From Flavobacterium degerlachei (GTDB lineage: Bacteria; Bacteroidota; Bacteroidia; Flavobacteriales; Flavobacteriaceae): 64,000 nt of DNA. The position numbers were made by a program, and so were the translations under genes. Shown here piece by piece: positions 38,410 to 46,590 of this stretch. Positions within the stretch are counted from its first letter, which is position 1. Each line of letters starts with the position of its first letter. Location: contig NZ_FNMV01000007.1 in NCBI RefSeq assembly GCF_900106645.1, positions 150,275-214,274 of the forward strand. The letters run 5' to 3'. Under the pieces are notes generated by a model. It had not been told where the DNA came from, searched no databases, and saw only the letters and a list, made by a program, of their open reading frames with translations.

Positions 38410-39160
38410 TCAAACTCCAGTTGTAGTCTTTATAACTAATTTTTGCTTTGCTATTAATTGTAGTGGTACTGTACTTATTTAGGAAGTCAATCAGAGTTCC
38501 GTTTTTCTTAAAATCACCAGAAAACCAATCGAATATTTTTGATATTTCTACTCTATTTGTGGTAATAGTGTTTTTAGTTTTGTCATTGATGAAGCTTTTA
38601 GCGACAGCTCCTAATTGCTTGTCTAAATTAGCTTCAGTATAAGCAGCATTTAATAAATTGGGACAAGAAAAAGAAGCGCAATTGATAGCAAAATGGATTC
38701 TAGGTTCGTTCATTTTACGAAGAATTTCATGTTCCACTTCTTCTAAGCTGTATTTTTTATCTCCCAAAGTAAAGAACTTTTGACCCCAAGGATCTTTTAT
38801 GTCTTTTATGCTTTTTACTGGATAATTATCAAGTATCAACTTTACAGTGAAGGCATTGTAAGTATTAATCCAATAGGCAAGGACTGCATTTTTTGACCAT
38901 GATTTAGTAGGGACGTTCGATGCCAACAACGTTAAATACGATTGCAGTTGCTTGCTGTCTTTTTGAAATCCTTTATAATCTACATTTCCGTTTTTTGAGA
39001 CATTTTTCTGTAGCAAGGCATTCCACTTAGAGTGATCTATGCTTTGTGCCGTTTCAGAAATAGTTGTTGGATAGGCTAAATCCGGAATTTCAGTAGTGCT
39101 TGTATTCCTTCCACAAGAAAGAAGCGGTAATAGAAGTAAGCTTATAAAAAATGTTCTCAT
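38402..39160 (-). CDS. DUF547 lipoprotein
   Basis: 252 residues with lipobox LLSC (Cys16). The DUF547 core is clear: a VDYKGFQKD segment near residue 62, LAYWINTYNAFTVKLIL near 98, then W-G-Q-K-F-F, an EVEHEILR segment, PRIHFAINCASFSCPNL near 152 and IFDWFSGDF near 213. The conserved Cys, His and Asn positions suggest a papain-like or transglutaminase-like catalytic site, but the reaction is unknown. It overlaps the downstream TIGR04283 gene by eight bases. DUF547 genes often accompany TIGR04282/TIGR04283 transferases, which agrees with the gene set here. Confidence 0.85.
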   Translation of the reverse strand: MRTFFISLLLLPLLSCGRNTSTTEIPDLAYPTTISETAQSIDHSKWNALLQKNVSKNGNVDYKGFQKDSKQLQSYLTLLASNVPTKSWSKNAVLAYWINTYNAFTVKLILDNYPVKSIKDIKDPWGQKFFTLGDKKYSLEEVEHEILRKMNEPRIHFAINCASFSCPNLLNAAYTEANLDKQLGAVAKSFINDKTKNTITTNRVEISKIFDWFSGDFKKNGTLIDFLNKYSTTTINSKAKISYKDYNWSLNE

Positions 39161-39228
39161 CAGTAGTATTATTTAGTTATATTATGAACAGACGGTAGTA
39201 CGAGTCTTTCCTGACAAATAATGAGGTA

Positions 39229-40101
39229 TTATTTTTTTAAAGGATAGAACTCTTGTGCTATAAAATCTTTAGGAAACTTATTTTCACCATTAAAACCCAG
39301 TTCAATGTCACGTCCGTCAGATGGTATGTAATTGGTTTTGAATAGATAATCCCATAAGCTTAACGAAATTCCAAAATTGACTCCATATTTATTAGGAAGC
39401 TCTTTACTGTGATGCCAAATGTGCATTTTGGGATTATTAAAAATATATTTTAAGAAACCATAGTCCCATCCTAAATTAGCATGGTTCAAATGACCAATCG
39501 CAATCGAAATAAAATGTACTATAAATACGTCTTCTAGGTTTACTCCGCCAACCAAAATTATAGGGATATAAAGTATCGATTTATACACGATAGGTTCCAT
39601 CCAGTTGTATCTAAAATGAGCTGCAAAGCCCATTTCTTTTACGCTATGGTGCGTTTTATGAATTTTCCAGAGAAAGGGAACCATATGCAGTAATCGATGA
39701 ACGTTCCATTGCAAAAAATCGCTTATCAGAAAAAACAACAATAGCGCAAGAGGTTTTGGTAATTCAGAAATAGAGAAAAGCTGAATCGAAGCCAGTTGGA
39801 CTCCAAAAAGAGACAAGAAATCATTGATCAGTTGTTCTGACACATTAGACAATGCTATCAGAAGGATGAGATTCAATAAGAAAAAATTGAAAAACAAGTA
39901 AAATAAATCCAGCCAAAAATCCTTTCGAAAAATAGCTTGGTTTTTTCGCCAAGGAAACAATATTTCCAGCAACCAAACTACGAGTGAAATCGCAATTAAA
40001 CCGTAGAAATAATTATTCCAGTTCCAGTATAGTATTTCATTTTTTAGATAATTGAAATAACCGCTATATGAATTGATGAAGATGTCAATGTATTTTTCCA
40101 T
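39229..40101 (-). CDS. Fatty acid hydroxylase/sterol desaturase-family membrane di-iron protein
   Basis: 290 residues with about five hydrophobic segments. The histidine clusters of the family are complete: WNVHRLLH (near residue 128), HKTHHS near 144, GHLNHANLG near 203 and HIWHHSKE near 227. These bind two irons and insert oxygen into a lipid C-H bond. Family members act on fatty acids, sterols, carotenoids or ether lipids. The enzyme needs an electron donor, and the FAD oxidoreductase and polyferredoxin in the same run are candidates. It lies eight bases after the TIGR04282-like gene. The substrate cannot be deduced. Confidence 0.87.
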   Translation of the reverse strand: MEKYIDIFINSYSGYFNYLKNEILYWNWNNYFYGLIAISLVVWLLEILFPWRKNQAIFRKDFWLDLFYLFFNFFLLNLILLIALSNVSEQLINDFLSLFGVQLASIQLFSISELPKPLALLLFFLISDFLQWNVHRLLHMVPFLWKIHKTHHSVKEMGFAAHFRYNWMEPIVYKSILYIPIILVGGVNLEDVFIVHFISIAIGHLNHANLGWDYGFLKYIFNNPKMHIWHHSKELPNKYGVNFGISLSLWDYLFKTNYIPSDGRDIELGFNGENKFPKDFIAQEFYPLKK

Positions 40102-40109
40102 TTCTTATT

Positions 40110-40712
40110 TTAATTTTTTTGAAGATAATTATAATCACTATTCATTAAATCTTCATAAGTGTCAATGTCATTTAAGGTTGCTAATAAATGAACCTTATGT
40201 GAATTTAAATCTTTTAGTGTGTCTGCTAAAACGGTGGAAGTCCCCCAATCTTTATTTCTAAATAGGAGTTTGTGCATTTCTTTTAGGCCTAACAAATAAT
40301 ATCCGCCGTCTTCTGCAGGACCTAGCACCACATCGTTTTTTTCTAATTCGGTAAAAGCAGTTTCAATGATCTCTGTTTTTAGATCGAATAAATCACTGCC
40401 AACAATAATGCAGTTTTTATATCCCTTTTCGAAAAGAAGCTCAAATGCAGCTTGCATCTTATTTCCTAAGTCACCTTTAGATTGAATTCTTTTTTGATAT
40501 ATATCTTTATTCCAAATGTCCGCTTCAACAACTGCACTGTCGTAAAAAACAAATTTATCACAGTCTACATTTTGCGATTGTTCCATTGTGTGCTGGAGTA
40601 GGTCTTTATATACCTGCAAAGCATCAGCGTCACCAATGGTTTTTGCCAATCGTGTTTTTACCTTTCCTAATTCAGGATTTCGGATAAAAATAAGTAAAGC
40701 ATTAGTTTTCAT
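40110..40712 (-). CDS. TIGR04282/DUF2064-family transferase
   Basis: 200 residues with the family motifs intact: IFIRNPELGKVKTRLAKTIG near the start (nucleotide-binding K-T-R-L), GDLGNKMQ near residue 77, IIVGSDLFDL near 95 and VVLGPAEDGGYYLLG near 120. The fold is GT-A/nucleotidyltransferase-like. The family is associated with arsenosugar or other modified-sugar biosynthesis and pairs with TIGR04283 (37717-38409). It overlaps the rhodanese gene by eleven bases. A diverged relative is at 19925-20620. Confidence 0.86.
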   Translation of the reverse strand: MKTNALLIFIRNPELGKVKTRLAKTIGDADALQVYKDLLQHTMEQSQNVDCDKFVFYDSAVVEADIWNKDIYQKRIQSKGDLGNKMQAAFELLFEKGYKNCIIVGSDLFDLKTEIIETAFTELEKNDVVLGPAEDGGYYLLGLKEMHKLLFRNKDWGTSTVLADTLKDLNSHKVHLLATLNDIDTYEDLMNSDYNYLQKN

Positions 40713-41196
40713 ATACTTTGACTCCCTTAGTTAGATAAACACTCCATTCTTTATTGAAAGCATGGACGCTATCGGTTTGCTTATTTTGGTTGTTAACGAC
40801 CTTGCCACCAGTATTTTTATATTCGAAAATACCACCATATAAATTATAAACATTTTTATAGCCCGATTTTAATAGTTTTTCTCCAATTTTTTCACTGCGA
40901 ACACCAATGGAACAATAGACAACTATGGTTGCATTTTTATCTTTTACGGTAGAGGTTACGTTTTGTATTTTGAAATGATCAAAACCAACAGCAATTGCAC
41001 TTTTGATGTGGCTTACGTTGAATTCTTTGGGTTCACGTGCATCAAGAAAAACAAGGTTATTTTTGTTTTTTAAGTCCTCGACTTTGATGTAAGGAACACT
41101 TTGGTTGTTCATTTTTTTCAACACTTGTGGAATACTGCTTTGCGCAGAAACCATAAGGGAGAAAAAGAAAACAATAGTAAATAAATAAAAGCGCAT
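40702..41196 (-). CDS. Exported rhodanese-like sulfurtransferase
   Basis: 164 residues with a signal peptide (cut after VSAQ, residue 19). The rhodanese domain has LDAREPKEFNVSHIKSA near residue 51 and the active-site loop YCSIGVRS with Cys95, then NLYGGIFEYKN. The active loop is intact, so persulfide chemistry in the periplasm is possible. It is the first gene of the minus-strand run to 27195, with only the dnaE2-like gene and about 140 bases before it. In related gene sets a rhodanese often stands with TIGR04282/TIGR04283 and DUF547 genes. Confidence 0.85.
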   Translation of the reverse strand: MRFYLFTIVFFFSLMVSAQSSIPQVLKKMNNQSVPYIKVEDLKNKNNLVFLDAREPKEFNVSHIKSAIAVGFDHFKIQNVTSTVKDKNATIVVYCSIGVRSEKIGEKLLKSGYKNVYNLYGGIFEYKNTGGKVVNNQNKQTDSVHAFNKEWSVYLTKGVKVYEN

Positions 41197-41336
41197 GTTA
41201 TTTTTTTATAAAGGTATTTAAATAGTTAGACGTAATAAAACTTATTTACTGACAAAAAAAAATGGATTTTATATATGTGCAATTGAGGAAGCTTTGAAAT
41301 AACTATTCTTTTATCATTTGAACGTGGAATTAAGTA

Positions 41337-44300
41337 TTATTTTTGACCCATTTTATGCCTCGGTAGATTAATTTCATGCTCTTGCGGATAGGGCGCCCGA
41401 TGTGTCATGCTCACGTCTTCCTTGATCTGTTCGTGCACTTTATATTGTCTGTCGTTTGTGTTAGAATACCGCGGGTCAGGAACAAAGGGCATTTTGGCCA
41501 TTTTGATGACAGTGACTGTGGGGAAATGGTAATCGACTCCAACGGTTCCAAGAAGCAGGTAACATCCGCCACCCTGAAAGGGATATTTTTTAAGGCTGTC
41601 CGTGAAATGTGCAGTGTCGAAATATTCCCCTTCATGATCAATCCAGGTTCCAAAATACATGGCTCCCATTTTAGTAGGCACGTGTTTCCTAGAAATAAGA
41701 TAGGCGAGCATTTTTACGGTCTTTTTATGGTGGCTTAATAAGTCTTTCGCCAATACCTGTCCGCGGTATTTTGTCTGTAGCAAATCGAATGGGGTGCAGG
41801 AAACTGGAAAACTCAGCAGTTCGATTTCGTCAAATGCATCTTCAAAAGCGGAGCGTTCGAGTACCGGCAACGTATATTCCTTTATTGGTTCCTGAAGCAG
41901 CATCCCATTTCTATTTTCGGGTTTGAAGTTGACCAGAATCAGTCGGGCAATAACCAGCAACTGGTTTTTTGTTTTGCCGCTAAAGCGGAAGGCCCCGATG
42001 AAAATCAGAATCTGTATGCCTTCAATCCCTATCGGAATGCGGTTGATGAAATCCTCCAATGATTTGAATTCGCCGTTTGTCTCTCGTTCTCTAACTATGA
42101 AATGTGTTGTTTTGGTTTCCAAACCTTCGAGCTGCATAAATCCAAGATAGACGTCAATGCCGTATAATGCAGTTTCGTATTCACTTTTATTGACACAGGG
42201 GTTGTGTATGGTCGCCCCGGACATCCTGGCTTCGTGCACATAGACTTCGGTACGGTAAAAACCGCCATGGTTATTGATGACGGCGACCATAAACTCAATA
42301 GGGTAATATACCTTGAGATAAAGACTTTGGTAACTTTCGACGGCATAGGAAGCGGAATGTGCCTTACAGAACGAATAACCCGCAAAGGATTCTATCTGGC
42401 GGTATATTTCTTCGCTCAACTTTACAGAATGGCCTTTTTGCGCACAACAAGCAAAGTAATTGTCTTTTACTTTTTGCAAAGCGGCTTTCGAACGGCCTTT
42501 GCCACTCATGGCGCGACGTAAAATATCTCCATCAGCGGCGGGAAGTCCTGCGTAATGTAAAGCGATCTTAATCACGTCTTCCTGATAAACCATGACACCG
42601 TAGGTTTCGCCAAGTTGTTCCTTAAAAACATCATGAAAATACTCGAAGCGGTCCGGATGGTTGTGGCGGAAGATGTATTCTTTCATCATACCAGATTGGG
42701 CGACACCCGGGCGAATGATCGACGAAGCTGCTACAAGAGTTTTGTAGTTATCGCATTTAAGACGACGCAACAGTCCTCGCATGGCTGGACTTTCGATATA
42801 GAAACATCCAATGGTTTTTCCGTGGCTTAAAAAAGTATTGGCCTTAGCTTCATTTTTTGATAAAGTAGTATCACGGATATCGACTTTGATTCCACGGTTT
42901 TTCTCTATCAGCTTCACACTGTCATCGATATGGCCAATACCACGCTGGCTCAGGATATCAAATTTTTCAAAGCCAATGTCCTCAGCAATGTGCATGTCGA
43001 ATAGCACAATAGGAAAACCTTTTGGAGGCATCTCCAAAGGGGTATAATTGGTGATGGGTTCTTCCGAAATTATTATGCCACAGGAATGCATGCTTCTTTG
43101 ATTGGGATATTTTTCGAGTAGCATCCCGTATTCTTGGACTAGCTTTACAATCTGGTTTTTATCATGTAGCTGCATTGGGTTTTTAGCCAACAGATCCAAT
43201 TCTTCTTTGGGCAAACCAAAAACCTTACCCACTTCCCGGAATATGGAACGGTATTTAAATTCTACGTTAGTTCCGCAAAAAGCGACATGCTCAGCGCCGT
43301 ATTTGTCAAAAATGTATCTCAGAATGGTGTCGCGTTCTTTCCAGGACCAGTCAATGTCAAAATCGGGTGGGCTCTTGCGATTCACATTTAGGAAGCGTTC
43401 AAAATATAAATCCAGCTCAATAGGGCAGATGGCTGTGATACCAAGACAATAACTGACAATACTGTTGGCACCGCTACCGCGACCGATATGCAGAAATCCT
43501 TGACTGATGCTATATTGAATTATATCCCAAGTAATCAGGAAATAACCGCTGAATTCGAGTTGGTCAATGACCTGTAATTCCTTTTCAATTCTTGCTTTTG
43601 CTTGCAGATTATCATCTCCGTACTTTTTTGATAATCCTTCCCAGGCAAGATCCGTCAGAAGTTTCATGTCGCTTTCCCGGCTTCCGGAATAGTACTTTTT
43701 GTTTTTGGGTGTTTTGAAATCGAATTCAAAATTGCACTGCTCTATGAGTTTTTCGGTGTTTTTGACAATTTGTGGATACTCTTCAAACTTTGTCAACAAT
43801 TCCTCTAAAGGGATCATCACTTCAGAAGTTTTGCAATAATCATCTGTGGTGAGTCTGGACAAAATTACGTTGGTGTCAATGGCACGCAGTATTTTATGCA
43901 GATTGAATTCCCTTTTTGTCCGGAAGGTTACGGATTGCAGTAGCACCATTTTGTCAAGCCGTGCCCTCCATTCCGGGAGAAATAATTTTGGAAGTTGCTC
44001 TGCACAGATTCCCACATATTCATGGTCTTTCAAAACCTTTGGCCCATTTTCGAAAAGATAAATAATGCATACATCCTTAAACTCGGGAGCGGCTAATGGT
44101 AAAGGGGTATTTTCGAAATTATGTTTGGTTAGAAAACGGTTCATTTCTGCGAGCCCATTTGCATTTTTTGCCAAGCCGATGTAGCGAAATTTATGGTTGC
44201 AACGAAACTCTATTCCCACGACTGGTTTGATGTTGACTTCTTCGCAGCCCTTTATGAAGTCATAAATTCCGGTGACTGTATTGATATCCGTTAATGCCAT

Positions 44301-44396
44301 TGCCTTAACATTACAGACAGCAGCTTGCTGTATGAGCTCGACCAGCGGAATGGTTCCGTAGCGCAGGGAGTGAAAAGAATGACAGTTGAGGTACAT
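41337..44396 (-). CDS. dnaE2: DnaE2-like error-prone DNA polymerase III alpha subunit
   Basis: 1019 residues, shorter than replicative DnaE. The N-terminal PHP domain begins with LNCHSFHSL, where the first metal-binding His of the usual LHVHSxxS is replaced by Asn, suggesting weak or lost nuclease activity. The polymerase active site has PPDFDIDWSW near residue 342 and the third acidic region near IESPAMRGLLRRLK. GKGRSKAAL near 680 corresponds to the SGK-type fingers motif. A C-terminal OB fold (near 905-990) is present. It starts four bases after the DinB-like gene, both divergent from an S24 repressor, a combination that points to SOS-type translesion synthesis. The replicative dnaE must lie elsewhere. 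Confidence 0.87.
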   Translation of the reverse strand: MYLNCHSFHSLRYGTIPLVELIQQAAVCNVKAMALTDINTVTGIYDFIKGCEEVNIKPVVGIEFRCNHKFRYIGLAKNANGLAEMNRFLTKHNFENTPLPLAAPEFKDVCIIYLFENGPKVLKDHEYVGICAEQLPKLFLPEWRARLDKMVLLQSVTFRTKREFNLHKILRAIDTNVILSRLTTDDYCKTSEVMIPLEELLTKFEEYPQIVKNTEKLIEQCNFEFDFKTPKNKKYYSGSRESDMKLLTDLAWEGLSKKYGDDNLQAKARIEKELQVIDQLEFSGYFLITWDIIQYSISQGFLHIGRGSGANSIVSYCLGITAICPIELDLYFERFLNVNRKSPPDFDIDWSWKERDTILRYIFDKYGAEHVAFCGTNVEFKYRSIFREVGKVFGLPKEELDLLAKNPMQLHDKNQIVKLVQEYGMLLEKYPNQRSMHSCGIIISEEPITNYTPLEMPPKGFPIVLFDMHIAEDIGFEKFDILSQRGIGHIDDSVKLIEKNRGIKVDIRDTTLSKNEAKANTFLSHGKTIGCFYIESPAMRGLLRRLKCDNYKTLVAASSIIRPGVAQSGMMKEYIFRHNHPDRFEYFHDVFKEQLGETYGVMVYQEDVIKIALHYAGLPAADGDILRRAMSGKGRSKAALQKVKDNYFACCAQKGHSVKLSEEIYRQIESFAGYSFCKAHSASYAVESYQSLYLKVYYPIEFMVAVINNHGGFYRTEVYVHEARMSGATIHNPCVNKSEYETALYGIDVYLGFMQLEGLETKTTHFIVRERETNGEFKSLEDFINRIPIGIEGIQILIFIGAFRFSGKTKNQLLVIARLILVNFKPENRNGMLLQEPIKEYTLPVLERSAFEDAFDEIELLSFPVSCTPFDLLQTKYRGQVLAKDLLSHHKKTVKMLAYLISRKHVPTKMGAMYFGTWIDHEGEYFDTAHFTDSLKKYPFQGGGCYLLLGTVGVDYHFPTVTVIKMAKMPFVPDPRYSNTNDRQYKVHEQIKEDVSMTHRAPYPQEHEINLPRHKMGQK

Positions 44397-44400
44397 AATG

Positions 44401-45582
44401 TTATGGTTTGCGTTTCAAAATTTCGACTTTGTTATTGGGTTTGAATGTTGCACCGGCACAACGCATTACGGCATCAAAGCCATATCTGCTTTTCATTCTG
44501 TCCATAGCTTGGTATAGCGATAACATTTCTTCGGTGTCCTCAAACATATTTATTTGGTAGGTGCCTCTGACGAGTCCGCTGAAGCGAATCCCAATTAAGC
44601 GGAGTCGCATGCGGCGTTGGTACAATTTATCAAATAAGTCCGTGACGTTTTTTGTCAGGATATGATCAGCTGAGGTATATGCTACTTTGCATTGTTTAGT
44701 TTCTGTATCAAAATTGGCGTAGCGAATTTTTATCACCACTGTTGAGGTCAGCCATTCTTCTGATCGCAGTTGAAAAGCCAATTTTTCGACCATACCCACA
44801 AGTATCGATTTCAATTTTTGAATGTCGATAGTATCCTGCCCAAAGGTATGTTCAGTCGAAATTGATTTCCGTTCCGTATAGGGTTCCACGGGGTTATTAT
44901 CAATACCGTTTGCTTTCTTCCAAATGTCGATGCCGTTCTTGCCAATCATGCGTTGCAACACTTCGGCAGGCATTTCTGAAAGCGTCTGAATCGTGCGGAT
45001 GCCAATTCGGGAAAGCAGCTGAAAGGTCACGTCACCCACCATAGGGATTTTTTGAATAGACAGCGGATTTAAGAACTGCTTTACCTTGTTTTCAGGTATT
45101 TCCAAATTTCCCAGCGGTTTCCCTTCGCCGGTGGCAATTTTAGAAACTGTTTTATTTACTGATAAGGCAAAGCTTATAGGCAAACCAGTTTCCCTGGTAA
45201 CAGAGTGCGCCAGTTCATCAGTCCATTTATAGCTGCCATAAAACTTATCCATTCCGGTAATATCGAGGTAGAATTCATCGATGCTGGCTTTTTCCACAAC
45301 TGGAGCGTTCACTTGGATTACCTCGGTCACCTCATGGGATAATTTGGAATACAGTTCCATATCGCCTTTCATTACTTTTGCCTGCGGGCAAAGACGGAGC
45401 GCCATCTTAATAGGCATTGCAGAACGTACCCCAAAAGTGCGTGCCTCATACGAACAAGACGCAACCACACCACGGTCGCCACCACCAATAATCAAAGGAA
45501 TTCCCTGCAATTTTGAATTCCCCAATCTTTCGCAGGACACAAAAAAAGTATCCAAATCCATATGTACAATCGCCCTTCCCAT
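44401..45582 (-). CDS. dinB: Y-family DNA polymerase IV-like
   Basis: 393 residues. Catalytic motifs are intact: HMDLDTFFVSCE (Asp9, Asp11) and SIDEFYLD (Asp102, Glu103). The fingers segment CSYEARTFGVRSAMP, an IPMVGDVTFQLL helix-hairpin region near residue 180 and a little-finger domain to the C-terminus follow. It inserts nucleotides opposite damaged bases. A beta-clamp motif is not obvious at the C-terminus. It is coupled to the dnaE2-like gene (4-base gap) and shares an 87-base divergent promoter with the S24 repressor, indicating damage-inducible control. A UmuC or ImuB assignment is less likely because the active site is complete and there is no imuA. Confidence 0.86.
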   Translation of the reverse strand: MGRAIVHMDLDTFFVSCERLGNSKLQGIPLIIGGGDRGVVASCSYEARTFGVRSAMPIKMALRLCPQAKVMKGDMELYSKLSHEVTEVIQVNAPVVEKASIDEFYLDITGMDKFYGSYKWTDELAHSVTRETGLPISFALSVNKTVSKIATGEGKPLGNLEIPENKVKQFLNPLSIQKIPMVGDVTFQLLSRIGIRTIQTLSEMPAEVLQRMIGKNGIDIWKKANGIDNNPVEPYTERKSISTEHTFGQDTIDIQKLKSILVGMVEKLAFQLRSEEWLTSTVVIKIRYANFDTETKQCKVAYTSADHILTKNVTDLFDKLYQRRMRLRLIGIRFSGLVRGTYQINMFEDTEEMLSLYQAMDRMKSRYGFDAVMRCAGATFKPNNKVEILKRKP

Positions 45583-45604
45583 AATCTTCTCATTTTATAC
45601 AGAA

Positions 45605-45665
45605 CAAAATTAGCACGGATTGTAACAAAATTAAGTATATTTGTTGTTCCAAATTGTAACAAAAT
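45605..45665. promoter_or_regulatory. Divergent promoters with two 13-bp direct repeats, probable S24 repressor operator
   Basis: ATTGTAACAAAAT occurs twice without mismatch (45619-45631 and 45653-45665; start-to-start 34 bases). Minus-strand -7-like elements TAATTTTG lie at 45605-45612 and 45626-45633. A plus-strand TATATTTG lies at 45636-45643, 27 bases before the repressor ATG. The first repeat overlaps the dinB-side element and the second lies between the repressor promoter and its start, so binding could block both directions. The operator role is inferred from this geometry. Confidence 0.55.
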
Positions 45666-45669
45666 AAAT

Positions 45670-46437
45670 ATGTCTTTATTTTCCGATAATATCAGGAACC
45701 TTAGGGTCAAACAGAAAATTTCACAGGAAAAGCTGGCTGAGTCGCTGGCAATAACAAGAGGGAGGTACGTCAAGTATGAAGATGGAACTTCGGAAGCGCC
45801 TTATGAAATTCTGAAAAAAATATCCCATTATTACCACATCAGTATTGACTTACTGCTTTCGGTCGATGTGCGGAAAATACCCATGGATGATCTGATGAAA
45901 TTGGAGGATAACAGAATATTGCTCCCCATTACCGTAGATAGGGAAGGCGACAGTTTTATAGAAATCGTTCCCCATAAAGCCAGAGCTGGTTATCTTAGTG
46001 GTTATTCCGATCCTGAATTTATCGAAAACCTACAGCACATTTCGTTGCCGTGGTTGCGAAATGGAAAATTCAGGGCTTTTCCCGTAGATGGTGATTCTAT
46101 GCCGCCGCATAAAAGTGGTTTCTTTATTGTGGGCCGTTATGTAGAAAAATTAGGAGATGTCATGGATGGCAAGACATATATATTATTGACCAAAAACGAA
46201 GGGATTGTTTATAAGAGATTGAACAAAAACGGAAAAAATGCATTGGTGCTCCATTCGGATAATACCTATTATAAATCGTATGAAGTTAAGGCCTCGGAAA
46301 TTCTTGAAATTTGGGAATTCGCCTGCAGTTTTGCCACTGAAGAATTTGGACCAGATGATTTGAGTCCAGAAAGTTTGAAAGATGTGCTGATGGAATTGAG
46401 AAGAGAGGTTAGGGAAGTAAGGGAGAAGCTTGCTTAA
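45670..46437 (+). CDS. LexA/CI-like XRE-S24 autoproteolytic repressor
   Basis: 255 residues from the ATG at 45670; the frame opens earlier at 45562 but that part overlaps dinB and the promoter. The N-terminal helix-turn-helix (SQEKLAESLAITRGRYVKYE, residues 18-37) is of XRE type. The C-terminal S24 peptidase has Ser143 in GDSM and Lys182 in VYKRL, and a candidate Ala106-Gly107 cleavage site lies in KARAGYLSG. These residues allow RecA-stimulated self-cleavage as in LexA or CI. It is divergent from dinB-dnaE2 and should repress them and itself. It is not a classical winged-helix LexA. A prophage origin is possible, but no phage genes surround it. Confidence 0.87.
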   Translation: MSLFSDNIRNLRVKQKISQEKLAESLAITRGRYVKYEDGTSEAPYEILKKISHYYHISIDLLLSVDVRKIPMDDLMKLEDNRILLPITVDREGDSFIEIVPHKARAGYLSGYSDPEFIENLQHISLPWLRNGKFRAFPVDGDSMPPHKSGFFIVGRYVEKLGDVMDGKTYILLTKNEGIVYKRLNKNGKNALVLHSDNTYYKSYEVKASEILEIWEFACSFATEEFGPDDLSPESLKDVLMELRREVREVREKLA

Positions 46438-46514
46438 ACTAATCTTGTTACTGCAAAAGTACCAAGTTTACAAGTATTCACAGTGCTCCTAATTTTTTAA
46501 ATCCTATAAAAACT

Positions 46515-46553
46515 AAAAACCCAACAATACTATTTTAGTATTGTTGGGTTTTT
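46515..46553. terminator. Perfect bidirectional terminator after the S24 repressor
   Basis: An 18-bp perfect stem (AAAAACCCAACAATACTA with TAGTATTGTTGGGTTTTT, loop TTT) lies between the convergent genes ending at 46437 (+) and 46591 (-). Confidence 0.93.
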
Positions 46554-46590
46554 AGTTGAATTTTATTGCTAGAATTAGCTTATGTAAGCA

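Noticed and set aside
41376..43452. Plus-strand frames of 70-120 codons opposite dnaE2
   Set aside because: They overlap a well-supported polymerase gene and have no recognisable domains; the higher GC content produces longer chance frames.
45670..46437. Prophage boundary around the CI-like repressor
   Set aside because: No integrase, structural or lysis genes and no attachment repeats are visible; the partners are repair polymerases.
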